Below are positions 1 through 7,066 of a DNA stretch of 64,000 nt, piece after piece (within the stretch, counting starts at the first letter, position 1; the number at the start of each line of letters is the position of its first letter). The notes below the pieces were generated by a model that worked only from the letters and a program-made list of their open reading frames with translations, ran no database searches and was not told where the DNA came from. The position numbers and the translations under genes are program-made. Source of the DNA: JANNNF01 sp040385825 (GTDB taxonomy: Bacteria; Pseudomonadota; Alphaproteobacteria; Rhodobacterales; Rhodobacteraceae); the NCBI GenBank assembly GCA_040385825.1, contig JAZKGQ010000031.1, positions 1-64,000 on the forward strand. The letters run 5' to 3'.

Positions 1-1
1 C

Positions 2-481
2 TGCATGGTGATCTTCATCAACCAGATCCGCATGAAGATCGGCGTGATGTTCGGCAGCCCGGAAACGACGACGGGCGGCAACGCGCTGAAATTCTATGCC
101 TCGGTGCGTCTGGATATCCGCCGCACGGGGGCGATCAAGGACCGCGACGAGGTGATCGGCAACGCAACCCGCGTGAAAGTGGTGAAGAACAAGGTGGCGC
201 CTCCGTTCAAGGAGGTGGAATTCGACATCATGTATGGCGAGGGGATTTCCAAGGTCGGCGAGCTGGTCGATATCGGTGTCAAGGCCGGGGTGGTCGAGAA
301 ATCCGGCAGCTGGTATTCCTATGGCGACGAACGCATCGGTCAGGGGCGTGAGAATGCGAAGGCGTTTCTCAAGCAGAATCCGGGGGTTGCCATGGCGATC
401 GAGGACAAGATCCGTGCGGCCAACGGGCTTGATTTCACCATGACCGACAAACCCGACCCGGAAGACATGCTGGACGAATAG
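2..481 (+). CDS. recA: RecA recombinase, C-terminal part (5' end outside window)
   Basis: RecA is the DNA-dependent ATPase that drives homologous strand exchange and triggers LexA self-cleavage. Only about the last 160 codons are present; the reading frame is already open at base 2, so the gene starts before the window. The visible part begins in the core just before the DNA-binding loop L2 region (INQIRMKIGVMFGSPETTTG) and runs through the C-terminal domain to an acidic tail (DKPDPEDMLDE), as expected of RecA. A strong intrinsic terminator follows 22 bases after the stop, and alaS lies downstream on the same strand. Its SOS box would lie outside the window. Identification is very secure. Confidence 0.97.
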   Translation, partial: CMVIFINQIRMKIGVMFGSPETTTGGNALKFYASVRLDIRRTGAIKDRDEVIGNATRVKVVKNKVAPPFKEVEFDIMYGEGISKVGELVDIGVKAGVVEKSGSWYSYGDERIGQGRENAKAFLKQNPGVAMAIEDKIRAANGLDFTMTDKPDPEDMLDE

Positions 482-502
482 GTCCGCAGCCCTGTGCAAA
501 CC

Positions 503-532
503 AAAGGCCGGGGGCAAAACCCCCGGCCTTTT
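503..532 (+). terminator. Rho-independent terminator after recA
   Basis: A perfect 12-bp stem (503-514 pairs with 520-531) with the loop CAAAA is flanked by A and T runs. It sits just after the recA stop and separates recA from alaS. Confidence 0.9.
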
Positions 533-625
533 GCCGTTCCGGGCCACGGCCCCATGGACAGGTCAGGCCTGCACCGCTAAACGAGGCACAAAGCCGTAAT
601 TTCCCTTTGAGAGGGCCTGCATCCC

Positions 626-3280
626 ATGGCGTCGCTGAACGATATCCGCTCGACTTTTCTCGACTTTTTTGCGCGCAACGGCCACAAGGTCGTCGACAGC
701 TCGCCGCTGGTGCCGCGCAACGATCCGACGCTGATGTTCGCCAACTCGGGCATGGTGCAGTTCAAGAACTGCTTTACCGGGGTGGAAACCCGCGATTATG
801 TGCGCGCGACCACGGCGCAGAAATGCGTGCGGGCGGGCGGCAAGCACAATGATCTGGACAATGTGGGCTACACCGCGCGCCACCACACGTTCTTTGAAAT
901 GCTGGGGAATTTCAGCTTTGGCGATTATTTCAAGGCCGAGGCGATCGGGTTTTCGTGGGAATTGCTGACCCGCGATTTCGGCATCGACAAGGACAAGCTC
1001 TGCGTCACGGTCTACCACACTGATGACGAGGCCGCCAACCTGTGGAAAAAGATCGCAGGCCTGCCGGACCATCGCATCATCCGCATCCCGACCGATGACA
1101 ATTTCTGGCGGATGGGGCCGACCGGCCCCTGTGGTCCCTGCACCGAGATTTTCTATGACCATGGCGAGCATATCCCCGGCGGCCCGCCCGGCAGCGCTGA
1201 TGAGGATGGCGACCGCTTCATCGAGATCTGGAACAACGTGTTCATGCAGAATGAACAGTTTGCCGATGGCACCATGCGCCCGCTGGAGATGCAGAGCATC
1301 GACACCGGCATGGGGCTGGAGCGGATCGGCGCGCTGTTGCAGGGCAAGCACGACAATTACGACACCGATCTGATGCGCAGCCTGATCGAGGCGAGCGCCC
1401 ATGCCACCAGCACCGACCCCGACGGCCCCGGCAAGACCCATCACCGGGTGATCGCCGACCATCTGCGCTCCACCAGCTTTCTGATTGCCGACGGGGTGAT
1501 GCCCAGCAATGAAGGGCGCGGTTATGTGCTGCGCCGGATCATGCGGCGCGCGATGCGGCATGCGCATATGCTGGGGGCGGCGGACCCGGTGATGCACCGT
1601 CTGGTGCCCGCTCTGGTGCGGCAGATGGGCACGGCCTACCCCGAATTGCAGCGCGGTCAGGCGATGATCGAAGAAACCCTGCGGCTGGAGGAAAGCCGGT
1701 TCCGCCAGACGCTGGACCGGGGCTTGCGCCTGCTGGATGACGAGCTGACCCGCATTCCTGCGGGCGGCAATCTGTCGGGGGCGGCGGCGTTCAAGCTGTA
1801 TGACACTTACGGCTTCCCGCTGGACCTGACGCAGGATGCGCTGCGCGAACAGGGGCGCGCGGTGGATGTGGCGGGCTTTGATGCCGCGATGGCCGAACAG
1901 AAGGCCAAGGCCCGCGCGGCCTGGGCCGGCACGGGCGAGGCGTCGGACGGGGCGGTCTGGTTCGGGCTGGCCGAGGCGGATGGCGTGACCGAGTTTCTGG
2001 GCTATGATACCGAGGTGGCCGAGGGCGTGGTCACGGCGCTGGTGCGCGACGGCATCGTCATTGGTGCGGCAGAGGCCGGGTCCAGCGTGCAGATCGTGGT
2101 CAGCCAGACGCCGTTCTATGCCGAAAGCGGCGGTCAGGTCGGCGACATGGGGGTGCTGCGCACCGATACGGGCGTGGCCGACATCACCGACACCCGCAAG
2201 ACGACGGGGGTGGTGCAGCACATCGCATCGGTGCGCGAGGGGCAGATCCTGAAAGGGCAGGCCGCGCGGCTGGAGGTGGATCATACCCGCCGGGGCCATA
2301 TCCGCGCCAACCATTCGGCGACGCATCTGCTGCACGAGGCCCTGCGCCGCGCGCTTGGCGACCATGTCGCGCAGCGCGGCAGCCTGAACGCGGCCGACCG
2401 GTTGCGCTTTGATTTCAGCCACAACCACGCGATGACACCGGCCGAGATCAGGCAGGTCGAGGCCGAGGTGAACGAATATATCCGGCAGAACACGCCGGTC
2501 GACACCCGCATCATGACGCCCGACGATGCCCGCGCCCTAGGCGCGCAGGCCCTGTTTGGCGAAAAATACGGCGACGAGGTGCGCGTGGTGTCGATGGGCA
2601 CGCTGGACGGTTCGGGCAAGGGGGCCGACCGGCAGACCTATTCGCTGGAACTGTGCGGCGGTACGCATGTGGGCCGGACGGGCGACATCGGGGCCTTTGT
2701 TCTGGTGGCCGATTCCGCCTCGTCCTCGGGCGTGCGGCGGATCGAAGGGCTGACCGGGCAGGCGGCGCTGGACTATCTGCTGGTGCAGGACAAGCGGCTG
2801 GCCGATGCGGCAACCGCGCTGAAAACCCATCCGGGCGATGTGCTGGACCGGGTGAAGGCGCTGCTCGACGAACGCCGGGCGCTGGCAAACGAAGTGGCGC
2901 AACTGCGCCGCGAGGTGGCCATGGGCGGCAAGGGAGCCGGACCGGAGGCCAAGGCTATCAACGGCATCCCCTTCCTCGCCCAAGTGCTGACAGGGGTTTC
3001 GGGCAAGGATTTGCCCAGCCTGATCGACGAGATGAAGGCGCGGCTCGGGTCGGGCGCTGTGCTGCTGATCGCCGATACCGGGGCCAAGCCTGCGGTGGCG
3101 GCGGGCGTTACGGCAGACCTGACGGGCCGGGTGTCGGCGGTGGCCCTGGTCAAGGCGGCGGCAGAGGCCATGGGCGGCAAGGGCGGCGGCGGGCGGCCTG
3201 ACATGGCACAGGCGGGCGGCGCGGACATTGCACTGGCCGATGCGGCGATCAAGGCGGCTGAAGCCGTGATGGGGGCCTGA
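626..3280 (+). CDS. alaS: Alanyl-tRNA synthetase
   Basis: Class II synthetase that charges tRNA-Ala with alanine and hydrolyses mischarged Ser/Gly-tRNA. The 884 aa length is normal. The N-terminal catalytic domain (MASLNDIRSTFLDFFARNGH, then the motif near ANSGMVQFK) is followed by the editing domain, with HSATHLLHEAL (HxxxH zinc motif) and LCGGTHVGRTGDIG supplying the second metal ligands. The C-Ala region closes with a Gly-rich stretch (GGKGGGGRPDMAQAGG) that matches the family's C-terminal signature. The start at 626 has a GAGGG ribosome site about 10 bases upstream. recA-alaS is a common alphaproteobacterial order. A DUF1330 gene begins at the base after the stop codon and is probably co-transcribed. 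Confidence 0.98.
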   Translation: MASLNDIRSTFLDFFARNGHKVVDSSPLVPRNDPTLMFANSGMVQFKNCFTGVETRDYVRATTAQKCVRAGGKHNDLDNVGYTARHHTFFEMLGNFSFGDYFKAEAIGFSWELLTRDFGIDKDKLCVTVYHTDDEAANLWKKIAGLPDHRIIRIPTDDNFWRMGPTGPCGPCTEIFYDHGEHIPGGPPGSADEDGDRFIEIWNNVFMQNEQFADGTMRPLEMQSIDTGMGLERIGALLQGKHDNYDTDLMRSLIEASAHATSTDPDGPGKTHHRVIADHLRSTSFLIADGVMPSNEGRGYVLRRIMRRAMRHAHMLGAADPVMHRLVPALVRQMGTAYPELQRGQAMIEETLRLEESRFRQTLDRGLRLLDDELTRIPAGGNLSGAAAFKLYDTYGFPLDLTQDALREQGRAVDVAGFDAAMAEQKAKARAAWAGTGEASDGAVWFGLAEADGVTEFLGYDTEVAEGVVTALVRDGIVIGAAEAGSSVQIVVSQTPFYAESGGQVGDMGVLRTDTGVADITDTRKTTGVVQHIASVREGQILKGQAARLEVDHTRRGHIRANHSATHLLHEALRRALGDHVAQRGSLNAADRLRFDFSHNHAMTPAEIRQVEAEVNEYIRQNTPVDTRIMTPDDARALGAQALFGEKYGDEVRVVSMGTLDGSGKGADRQTYSLELCGGTHVGRTGDIGAFVLVADSASSSGVRRIEGLTGQAALDYLLVQDKRLADAATALKTHPGDVLDRVKALLDERRALANEVAQLRREVAMGGKGAGPEAKAINGIPFLAQVLTGVSGKDLPSLIDEMKARLGSGAVLLIADTGAKPAVAAGVTADLTGRVSAVALVKAAAEAMGGKGGGGRPDMAQAGGADIALADAAIKAAEAVMGA

Positions 3281-3574
3281 ATGCCGACCGCCCTGTGGAT
3301 TGCCCATGTGCATGTGACCGAACCCGAGGCCTACGGCCGCTATGCCAGTGCCGCCGGCCCCGCGCTTGCGGCGCATGGTGGTGTGTTTCTGGCGCGCGGC
3401 GGGCGCTATGTGCAACTGGAAGGCAATGACCGCTCCCGCAATGTGGTGGCGCGGTTCCCGAGCCTGGAGGCGGCGGTTGCGTGCTACAACAGCCCGGCCT
3501 ACCAAGCCGCCCTGGCCCATGCCAGGGGGGCCTCGGTGCGCGATCTGATGGTGGTCGAGGAGGTCGGCGACTGA
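3281..3574 (+). CDS. DUF1330 family protein
   Basis: Small 97 aa protein of the DUF1330 ferredoxin-like-fold family; biochemical role unknown. Family features visible are the N-terminal strand WIAHVHVTEPEAYGRY, the central GGxxxARGG segment and the R-F-x-S-x-E-A-A-x-x-x-Y-x-S-P-x-Y segment near residues 52-71, followed by a VVEE end. Its ATG begins directly after the alaS TGA with no gap, which argues for translational coupling in an alaS operon. It has no signal peptide or membrane segment and is presumably cytosolic. The start is fixed by the adjacency; the function is not inferable from sequence. Confidence 0.85.
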   Translation: MPTALWIAHVHVTEPEAYGRYASAAGPALAAHGGVFLARGGRYVQLEGNDRSRNVVARFPSLEAAVACYNSPAYQAALAHARGASVRDLMVVEEVGD

Positions 3575-3680
3575 CCGCCTTCGCCCGAAATTCCCCCGCG
3601 CAAGTCCCGGATTTCATGATAGTGTCGTGAAAAAGAAACGTCCGGGGCCGAGCAATGATCTATGACAAAGGGGCACGCTG

Positions 3681-4475
3681 ATGTGCCGGTGGGCTGCCTA
3701 TATCGGGGTGCCGATTTTCCTCGAGGAAATCATCAGCCGCCCCGGCCATTCGCTGATCCATCAAAGCCATGGTGCGACGCAATGCCATACCGCCACCAAT
3801 GCCGATGGCTTTGGTCTGGCGTGGTATGGCGACCGGGCGGAACCGGGCCTGTACCGCGATGTGATGCCCGCCTGGTCTGACCCCAATCTGCGCAGCCTGA
3901 CCGCGCAGGTTAAGTCGGGCCTGTTCATGGCGCATGTGCGCGCCAGCACCGGCACGGCCACCAGCCGCAACAATTGCCATCCGTTTGTCGTGGGCCGCTG
4001 GTCCTTCATGCACAATGGGCAGGTCGGCGGCTATGACGCGTTCCGCCGGGACGCCGACATGATGATCCCCGACCATCTTTACCCGCATCGCAAGGGGGCG
4101 ACGGACAGCGAGGCGCTGTTTCTGGCCGCCCTGGCGGAAGGGTTGGAGGAAGATCCCAAGGGCGCGATGGAACGGGCGGCGGCGCGGTTCATCGGCCTTG
4201 CCCGAGCCAAGGGGGCGCTGCCCCATCTGCGGCTGACGGGGGCCTTGTCCGATGGCAAGCGCCTGTATGCGATGCGGTATGCGACCGATGACAAGGCCCC
4301 GACCCTGTACCACCGCTGGTCCGACACGCGGGGCGGGCGGGCTGTGGTATCGGAACCGCTGGAAAGGGACGAGGCCGATTGGCAGCAACTGCCCGCCAAT
4401 TCCTTCTGCACGTTTGAAGGTGCGACGGCACGGGTCGAAGATTTCCACCCGTGCCGTCTGGCGATTGCGGCTTAA
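3681..4475 (+). CDS. Class II glutamine amidotransferase (EgtC/YafJ-like)
   Basis: Ntn-hydrolase-fold glutaminase domain of 264 aa. It begins MCRWAAYIG, so after Met removal Cys2 would be the N-terminal nucleophile, as in GlmS/PurF-type glutaminases. Further family marks are HQSH, NADGFGLAWYG, AHVRAST and a conserved HNGQVGGYDAFRR motif (oxyanion/glutamine-binding region). No synthetase domain is attached, so the partner that would use the ammonia is unknown. YafJ-like proteins are free-standing; EgtC-type members act as gamma-glutamyl hydrolases, but no ergothioneine gene lies nearby. The AAAGGGG ribosome site 8 bases upstream supports ATG 3681. The gene ends tail-to-tail with the RidA gene; the two stop codons overlap within TTAATTAA. 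Confidence 0.88.
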   Translation: MCRWAAYIGVPIFLEEIISRPGHSLIHQSHGATQCHTATNADGFGLAWYGDRAEPGLYRDVMPAWSDPNLRSLTAQVKSGLFMAHVRASTGTATSRNNCHPFVVGRWSFMHNGQVGGYDAFRRDADMMIPDHLYPHRKGATDSEALFLAALAEGLEEDPKGAMERAAARFIGLARAKGALPHLRLTGALSDGKRLYAMRYATDDKAPTLYHRWSDTRGGRAVVSEPLERDEADWQQLPANSFCTFEGATARVEDFHPCRLAIAA

Positions 4476-4825
4476 TTAAGTGCGGCGGTAACGATCACTT
4501 CGACCAGATACTCGGGCGTCGCCAGTTTCGCCTCACCCGTCGCGCGCGCCGGGGTGTGGCCCGCGGGCACCCAGGCGTCCCAGACGCTGTTCATGTCGGC
4601 AAATGTCGCCATATCGGCCAGCCAGATCTGCGTGCTGAGGATGCGGGTCTTGTCGGTGCCAGCCTCGGCCAGAATACGGTCTACCTCGGCCAGGCAATCG
4701 CGGGTCTGATCGGCGACCGACGCGCCCGGCGTGCCGACCTGACCTGCCACCCAGACGATGCCGTTGTAGCACACCGCCTCGGACATCCGCGCGCCCAGGC
4801 CGATGCGTTTGATATCATTGTTCAT
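4472..4825 (-). CDS. RidA/YjgF/YER057c family protein
   Basis: A 117 aa member of the Rid family, which hydrolyses reactive enamine/imine intermediates from PLP enzymes in the cytosol. Visible family features are the N-terminal GARMSEAVCYNGIVWVAGQ strand, the central VDRILAEAGTDKTRILSTQIWL segment and the PAR-A-x-x-E region containing the arginine that binds the substrate carboxylate in archetypal RidA. The C-terminus (EYLVEVIVTAAL) differs from the archetypal EIEAIA ending, so it may belong to another Rid subgroup. It overlaps the convergent amidotransferase by four bases. The start ATG at 4825 is the only sensible one. Confidence 0.88.
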   Translation of the reverse strand: MNNDIKRIGLGARMSEAVCYNGIVWVAGQVGTPGASVADQTRDCLAEVDRILAEAGTDKTRILSTQIWLADMATFADMNSVWDAWVPAGHTPARATGEAKLATPEYLVEVIVTAALN

Positions 4826-4886
4826 TTGAAAACCCCTGTTGCATTGCGATGCCGCTTGCTAGCGCATCAGGAGCCAGAGGGAAAGA

Positions 4887-4960
4887 TGGAGCGGGTGAAG
4901 GGAATCGAACCCTCGTATTCAGCTTGGGAAGCTGCTGCTCTGCCATTGAGCTACACCCGC
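4887..4960 (-). tRNA. tRNA-Gly (anticodon CCC)
   Basis: The minus strand folds as a complete cloverleaf: 7-bp acceptor GCGGGTG/CACCCGC, D arm GCTC/GAGC, anticodon loop TTCCCAA giving anticodon CCC, and a T arm with GTTCGAT. The 3' end is followed by encoded TCCA. It reads GGG codons. A consensus-like promoter lies just upstream. Confidence 0.95.
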
Positions 4961-4969
4961 ATGCCTTCG

Positions 4970-4998
4970 GAATTAAGCCATGCGGCAGGGCGCGTCAA
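4970..4998 (-). promoter_or_regulatory. Promoter of tRNA-Gly
   Basis: Reading the minus strand, -35 TTGACG (4993-4998) and -10 TAATTC (4970-4975) are separated by exactly 17 bases, and the mature tRNA 5' end lies 10 bases beyond the -10. The same TTGACG-N17 arrangement precedes both tRNA-Asp genes in this window. Confidence 0.7.
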
Positions 4999-5168
4999 CC
5001 CCGCGCCGCCCGATGACAGCCGCCCCCCGATGACAAAAGCCTTCGGCCCGTGCGGGACCGAAGGCTCTTGCGCGGAACCTGCCTGTGGGGACTTGAATGG
5101 CAGGTTTCGACACATCCGATGCGGCGATACCGGGCCAGTGACAACCCCGCACCCCGCATCGAAAGAGA

Positions 5169-5711
5169 TCACATCTTGGGCAGCATCACCGTATCGATGA
5201 CATGGATCACGCCGTTGGACTGCACGACATCGGGAATGGTGACGGTTGCCACATTGCCCATCTCGTCGGTCAGCATCATCTTTTCATCGGCATAGGTCGC
5301 CTGCAGGGTGCAGCCGCCAAGCGTCGGCACCGCGTGCGTGCCACCCTCGTCCTTGATCATGCCCTGCATCGCTTCGGCCAGCACGGCCTTGCCGACGACA
5401 TGGCAGCTGAGGATCTTGGTCAGCATGTCCTTGTTTTCAGGCTTCAGCAGGTTTTCGACAGTGCCTGCGGGCAGCTTGGCGAAGGCGTCATTGGTGGGGG
5501 CAAACACGGTGAAGGGGCCGGCACCTGACAGCGTGTCCACCAGACCAGCCGCCTGCACGGCAGCAACCAGCGTGGTGTGGTCTGCCGAATTCACAGCGTT
5601 TTCAACGATGTTCTTGGTTTCCAGCATCGGCGCGCCGCCGACATCGGGGTTTGCGGCAAACACGGCCACGCTGGACAGGGCAAGAAAAGCAGTTGCGAGA
5701 CGGAATTTCAT
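5169..5711 (-). CDS. Exported fasciclin (FAS1) domain protein
   Basis: 180 aa with a Sec signal peptide (MKFRLATAFLALSSVAVFAA, cleavage near residue 20) and a single FAS1 domain. The H1 box is visible as GPFTVFAPTNDAFAKLPAG and the H2 box as the VIHVIDTVMLP end. FAS1 proteins act outside the cytoplasm in adhesion or surface binding; the ligand here is unknown. The gene follows a sigma/anti-sigma pair on the same strand after about 105 bases, with its own ribosome site (GGGAG, 7 bases before ATG). This resembles the mycobacterial arrangement in which SigK/RskA control the FAS1 antigens MPT70/MPT83, so it is probably a target of the neighbouring sigma factor. Confidence 0.92.
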   Translation of the reverse strand: MKFRLATAFLALSSVAVFAANPDVGGAPMLETKNIVENAVNSADHTTLVAAVQAAGLVDTLSGAGPFTVFAPTNDAFAKLPAGTVENLLKPENKDMLTKILSCHVVGKAVLAEAMQGMIKDEGGTHAVPTLGGCTLQATYADEKMMLTDEMGNVATVTIPDVVQSNGVIHVIDTVMLPKM

Positions 5712-5731
5712 TTGGCAGCTCCCAGAAACAT

Positions 5732-5752
5732 AAGGCGGGACGATCCCGCCTT
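5732..5752 (-). promoter_or_regulatory. Stem-loop in the 5' leader of the FAS1 gene
   Basis: A perfect 9-bp inverted repeat with a 3-base loop lies about 20 bases upstream of the fasciclin start codon. It may stabilise the leader or act as an attenuator; no T tract follows on either strand. Confidence 0.45.
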
Positions 5753-5759
5753 CGGGGAA

Positions 5760-5787
5760 GCTACGGACCCGTCGGGGGGCAAGTTTC
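5760..5787 (-). promoter_or_regulatory. Possible ECF-type promoter of the FAS1 gene
   Basis: On the minus strand GAAACTT (5781-5787) and CGTAGC (5760-5765) are separated by 15 bases. This resembles the AAC-centred -35 and CGT-type -10 of ECF-dependent promoters. It is a visual match only; the sigma gene's own promoter offers no clear second copy for comparison. Confidence 0.25.
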
Positions 5788-5800
5788 AGCGGCCCCGAAA

Positions 5801-5818
5801 GATCACGGTTTCGTGATC
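5801..5818 (-). terminator. Stem-loop at the end of the sigma/anti-sigma operon
   Basis: Perfect 7-bp palindrome GATCACG-GTTT-CGTGATC overlapping the anti-sigma stop codon, followed on the minus strand by TTTCGG. It could be a weak terminator or a dyad operator for the downstream FAS1 gene. Confidence 0.35.
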
Positions 5819-6485
5819 AGGTTTCTGACGCAGGCGGAATTTCGGCGGTCAGGATCACCGGCCCGGTCGGCCCGGCCGCGGGCGATCCGCCCGCAGGTTC
5901 AACCGACACCGCCAGCACCCAACCCGCAGGCGGCGCAGGGTAGGGCACCGACAGGGTGGCATCGGCCAGCAGCCCCAGTGACACCGGCGGCGCATCCGGC
6001 GCGATGATCCACAGCTCATGCACCTCGCCCGCCGGGGCAGGGCTGCCCGCCACCCGCGTCACGATCATCTGTTCATCGACAAAGCGGGCCTCATAGACCA
6101 GCCCCGCATCGGCACTGGTCAGGGTTGCAACCTGCACCGGGCCCGGTACCGGCTGCACCAGATAAACCGCCAGCGCCAAAGCCGCCGCCAGACCGATACC
6201 CCCCAACAGGCGCATCCAGCCAAAGCCGGGTTTCGCGGCGGCAGGCGCCACAGGAAACAGCCGCGCCTCGATGGCGGGCAGCAGGTTCGGGGCCGGGGCC
6301 TCGTCATAGTCATCGTTCAGGCCCGAGAGCCGGGTTTCCCAGGCCGCAATCATCGCGGCAAAGGCATCGTCGCGTTTCGCACGGGTTTCGGCGGCCACAC
6401 GGTCGGACAGCGACAGCACGCCCAGCACATATTCTGCGGCCAGGGCATCATCGTCTTCCTGCGGGGCGAAGGTTGTGTCGGTCAT
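5817..6485 (-). CDS. RskA-like membrane anti-sigma factor
   Basis: About 222 aa. The N-terminal part contains the RskA-type segment LAAEYVLGVLSLSDRVAAE, expected to bind the sigma factor. A single transmembrane helix follows at about residues 87-108 (LLGGIGLAAALALAVYLV). The C-terminal periplasmic domain carries the GEVHELWIIAPDAPPVSLG segment typical of the anti-sigma-K family. The ATG at 6485 overlaps the sigma stop as ATGA; a GTG 12 bases further upstream is also possible. It presumably holds the adjacent ECF sigma factor at the membrane until regulated proteolysis releases it. The stimulus is unknown. Confidence 0.88.
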   Translation of the reverse strand: MTDTTFAPQEDDDALAAEYVLGVLSLSDRVAAETRAKRDDAFAAMIAAWETRLSGLNDDYDEAPAPNLLPAIEARLFPVAPAAAKPGFGWMRLLGGIGLAAALALAVYLVQPVPGPVQVATLTSADAGLVYEARFVDEQMIVTRVAGSPAPAGEVHELWIIAPDAPPVSLGLLADATLSVPYPAPPAGWVLAVSVEPAGGSPAAGPTGPVILTAEIPPASET

Positions 6486-7036
6486 TTGTCCAGACACTCC
6501 TTCAGTTTGAGAAGGCTGCGGCGCAACCAGGTGCGCATGGTGTTCAACGGCACATTGTGCCGGGCGGCCAGATCCACATAGCTGAGGCCGGTCAGATAGG
6601 CCCCGCGCACCGCATCGGCCCGGTCAGGTTCCAGCGTGTCAAAGCATTCGGTGACGCGGCGGGCCTCGCCGCTGGCGATCAGGCGGGTTTCGGCCCGCGG
6701 TGCGGTGTCCACCACCGCCTCCATCGCGGCATCGTCGGATGTGGTCATCTGGCGCTGGCGGATCCGGTCGATGGCAAGGTTGCGCGCAATGGCGATCAGC
6801 CAGGTCATGCCGCGCCCTTTGCCGGCGTCAAACCGCCCGGCGCGCAGCCAAACCCGAGTGTATACTTCCTGCAAGGCGTCCTCCGCTTCGGCGCGTTCCT
6901 GCAAGATACGCAAGAGAACACCCATAAGTTTCGCGGAAGTGTTACGATAGACCTCGCCAAAGGCCGCGCGATCCTGAAGGGCCACGCGCGACAGCAGGTC
7001 AGCGATTGAATCGTGGGTCGGATCATCCAGGCTCAT
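6482..7036 (-). CDS. ECF sigma factor (SigK-like)
   Basis: 184 aa RNA polymerase sigma factor. Region 2 is visible as AEDALQEVYTRVWLRA and GMTWLIAIARNLAIDRIRQR (promoter melting and -10 recognition). Region 4 is LSYVDLAARHNVPLNTMRTW followed by LRRSLLKLKECL, a helix-turn-helix for the -35. Its stop overlaps the anti-sigma ATG (ATGA), so the two are translationally coupled. The start ATG at 7036 lies only 30 bases after the stop of the Fe-S/ASKHA gene, and a stem-loop fills that gap; the sigma promoter may lie inside the upstream gene. It probably controls the downstream FAS1 gene. Confidence 0.93.
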   Translation of the reverse strand: MSLDDPTHDSIADLLSRVALQDRAAFGEVYRNTSAKLMGVLLRILQERAEAEDALQEVYTRVWLRAGRFDAGKGRGMTWLIAIARNLAIDRIRQRQMTTSDDAAMEAVVDTAPRAETRLIASGEARRVTECFDTLEPDRADAVRGAYLTGLSYVDLAARHNVPLNTMRTWLRRSLLKLKECLDK

Positions 7037-7047
7037 GGTTCTGTTAT

Positions 7048-7065
7048 AGCGCCGAAATCGGCGCT
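7048..7065 (-). terminator. Hairpin between the C1-transfer operon and the sigma gene
   Basis: Perfect 8-bp palindrome AGCGCCGA-AA-TCGGCGCT immediately after the ASKHA gene stop on the minus strand. It probably ends the C1-transfer operon, though no long T tract follows. Confidence 0.45.
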
Positions 7066-7066
7066 G

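Noticed and set aside
563..2428. 621-codon open frame antisense to alaS
   Set aside because: High-GC third-position bias opens long antisense frames; it is His/Arg/Ala-rich without domains, and alaS on the other strand is certain.
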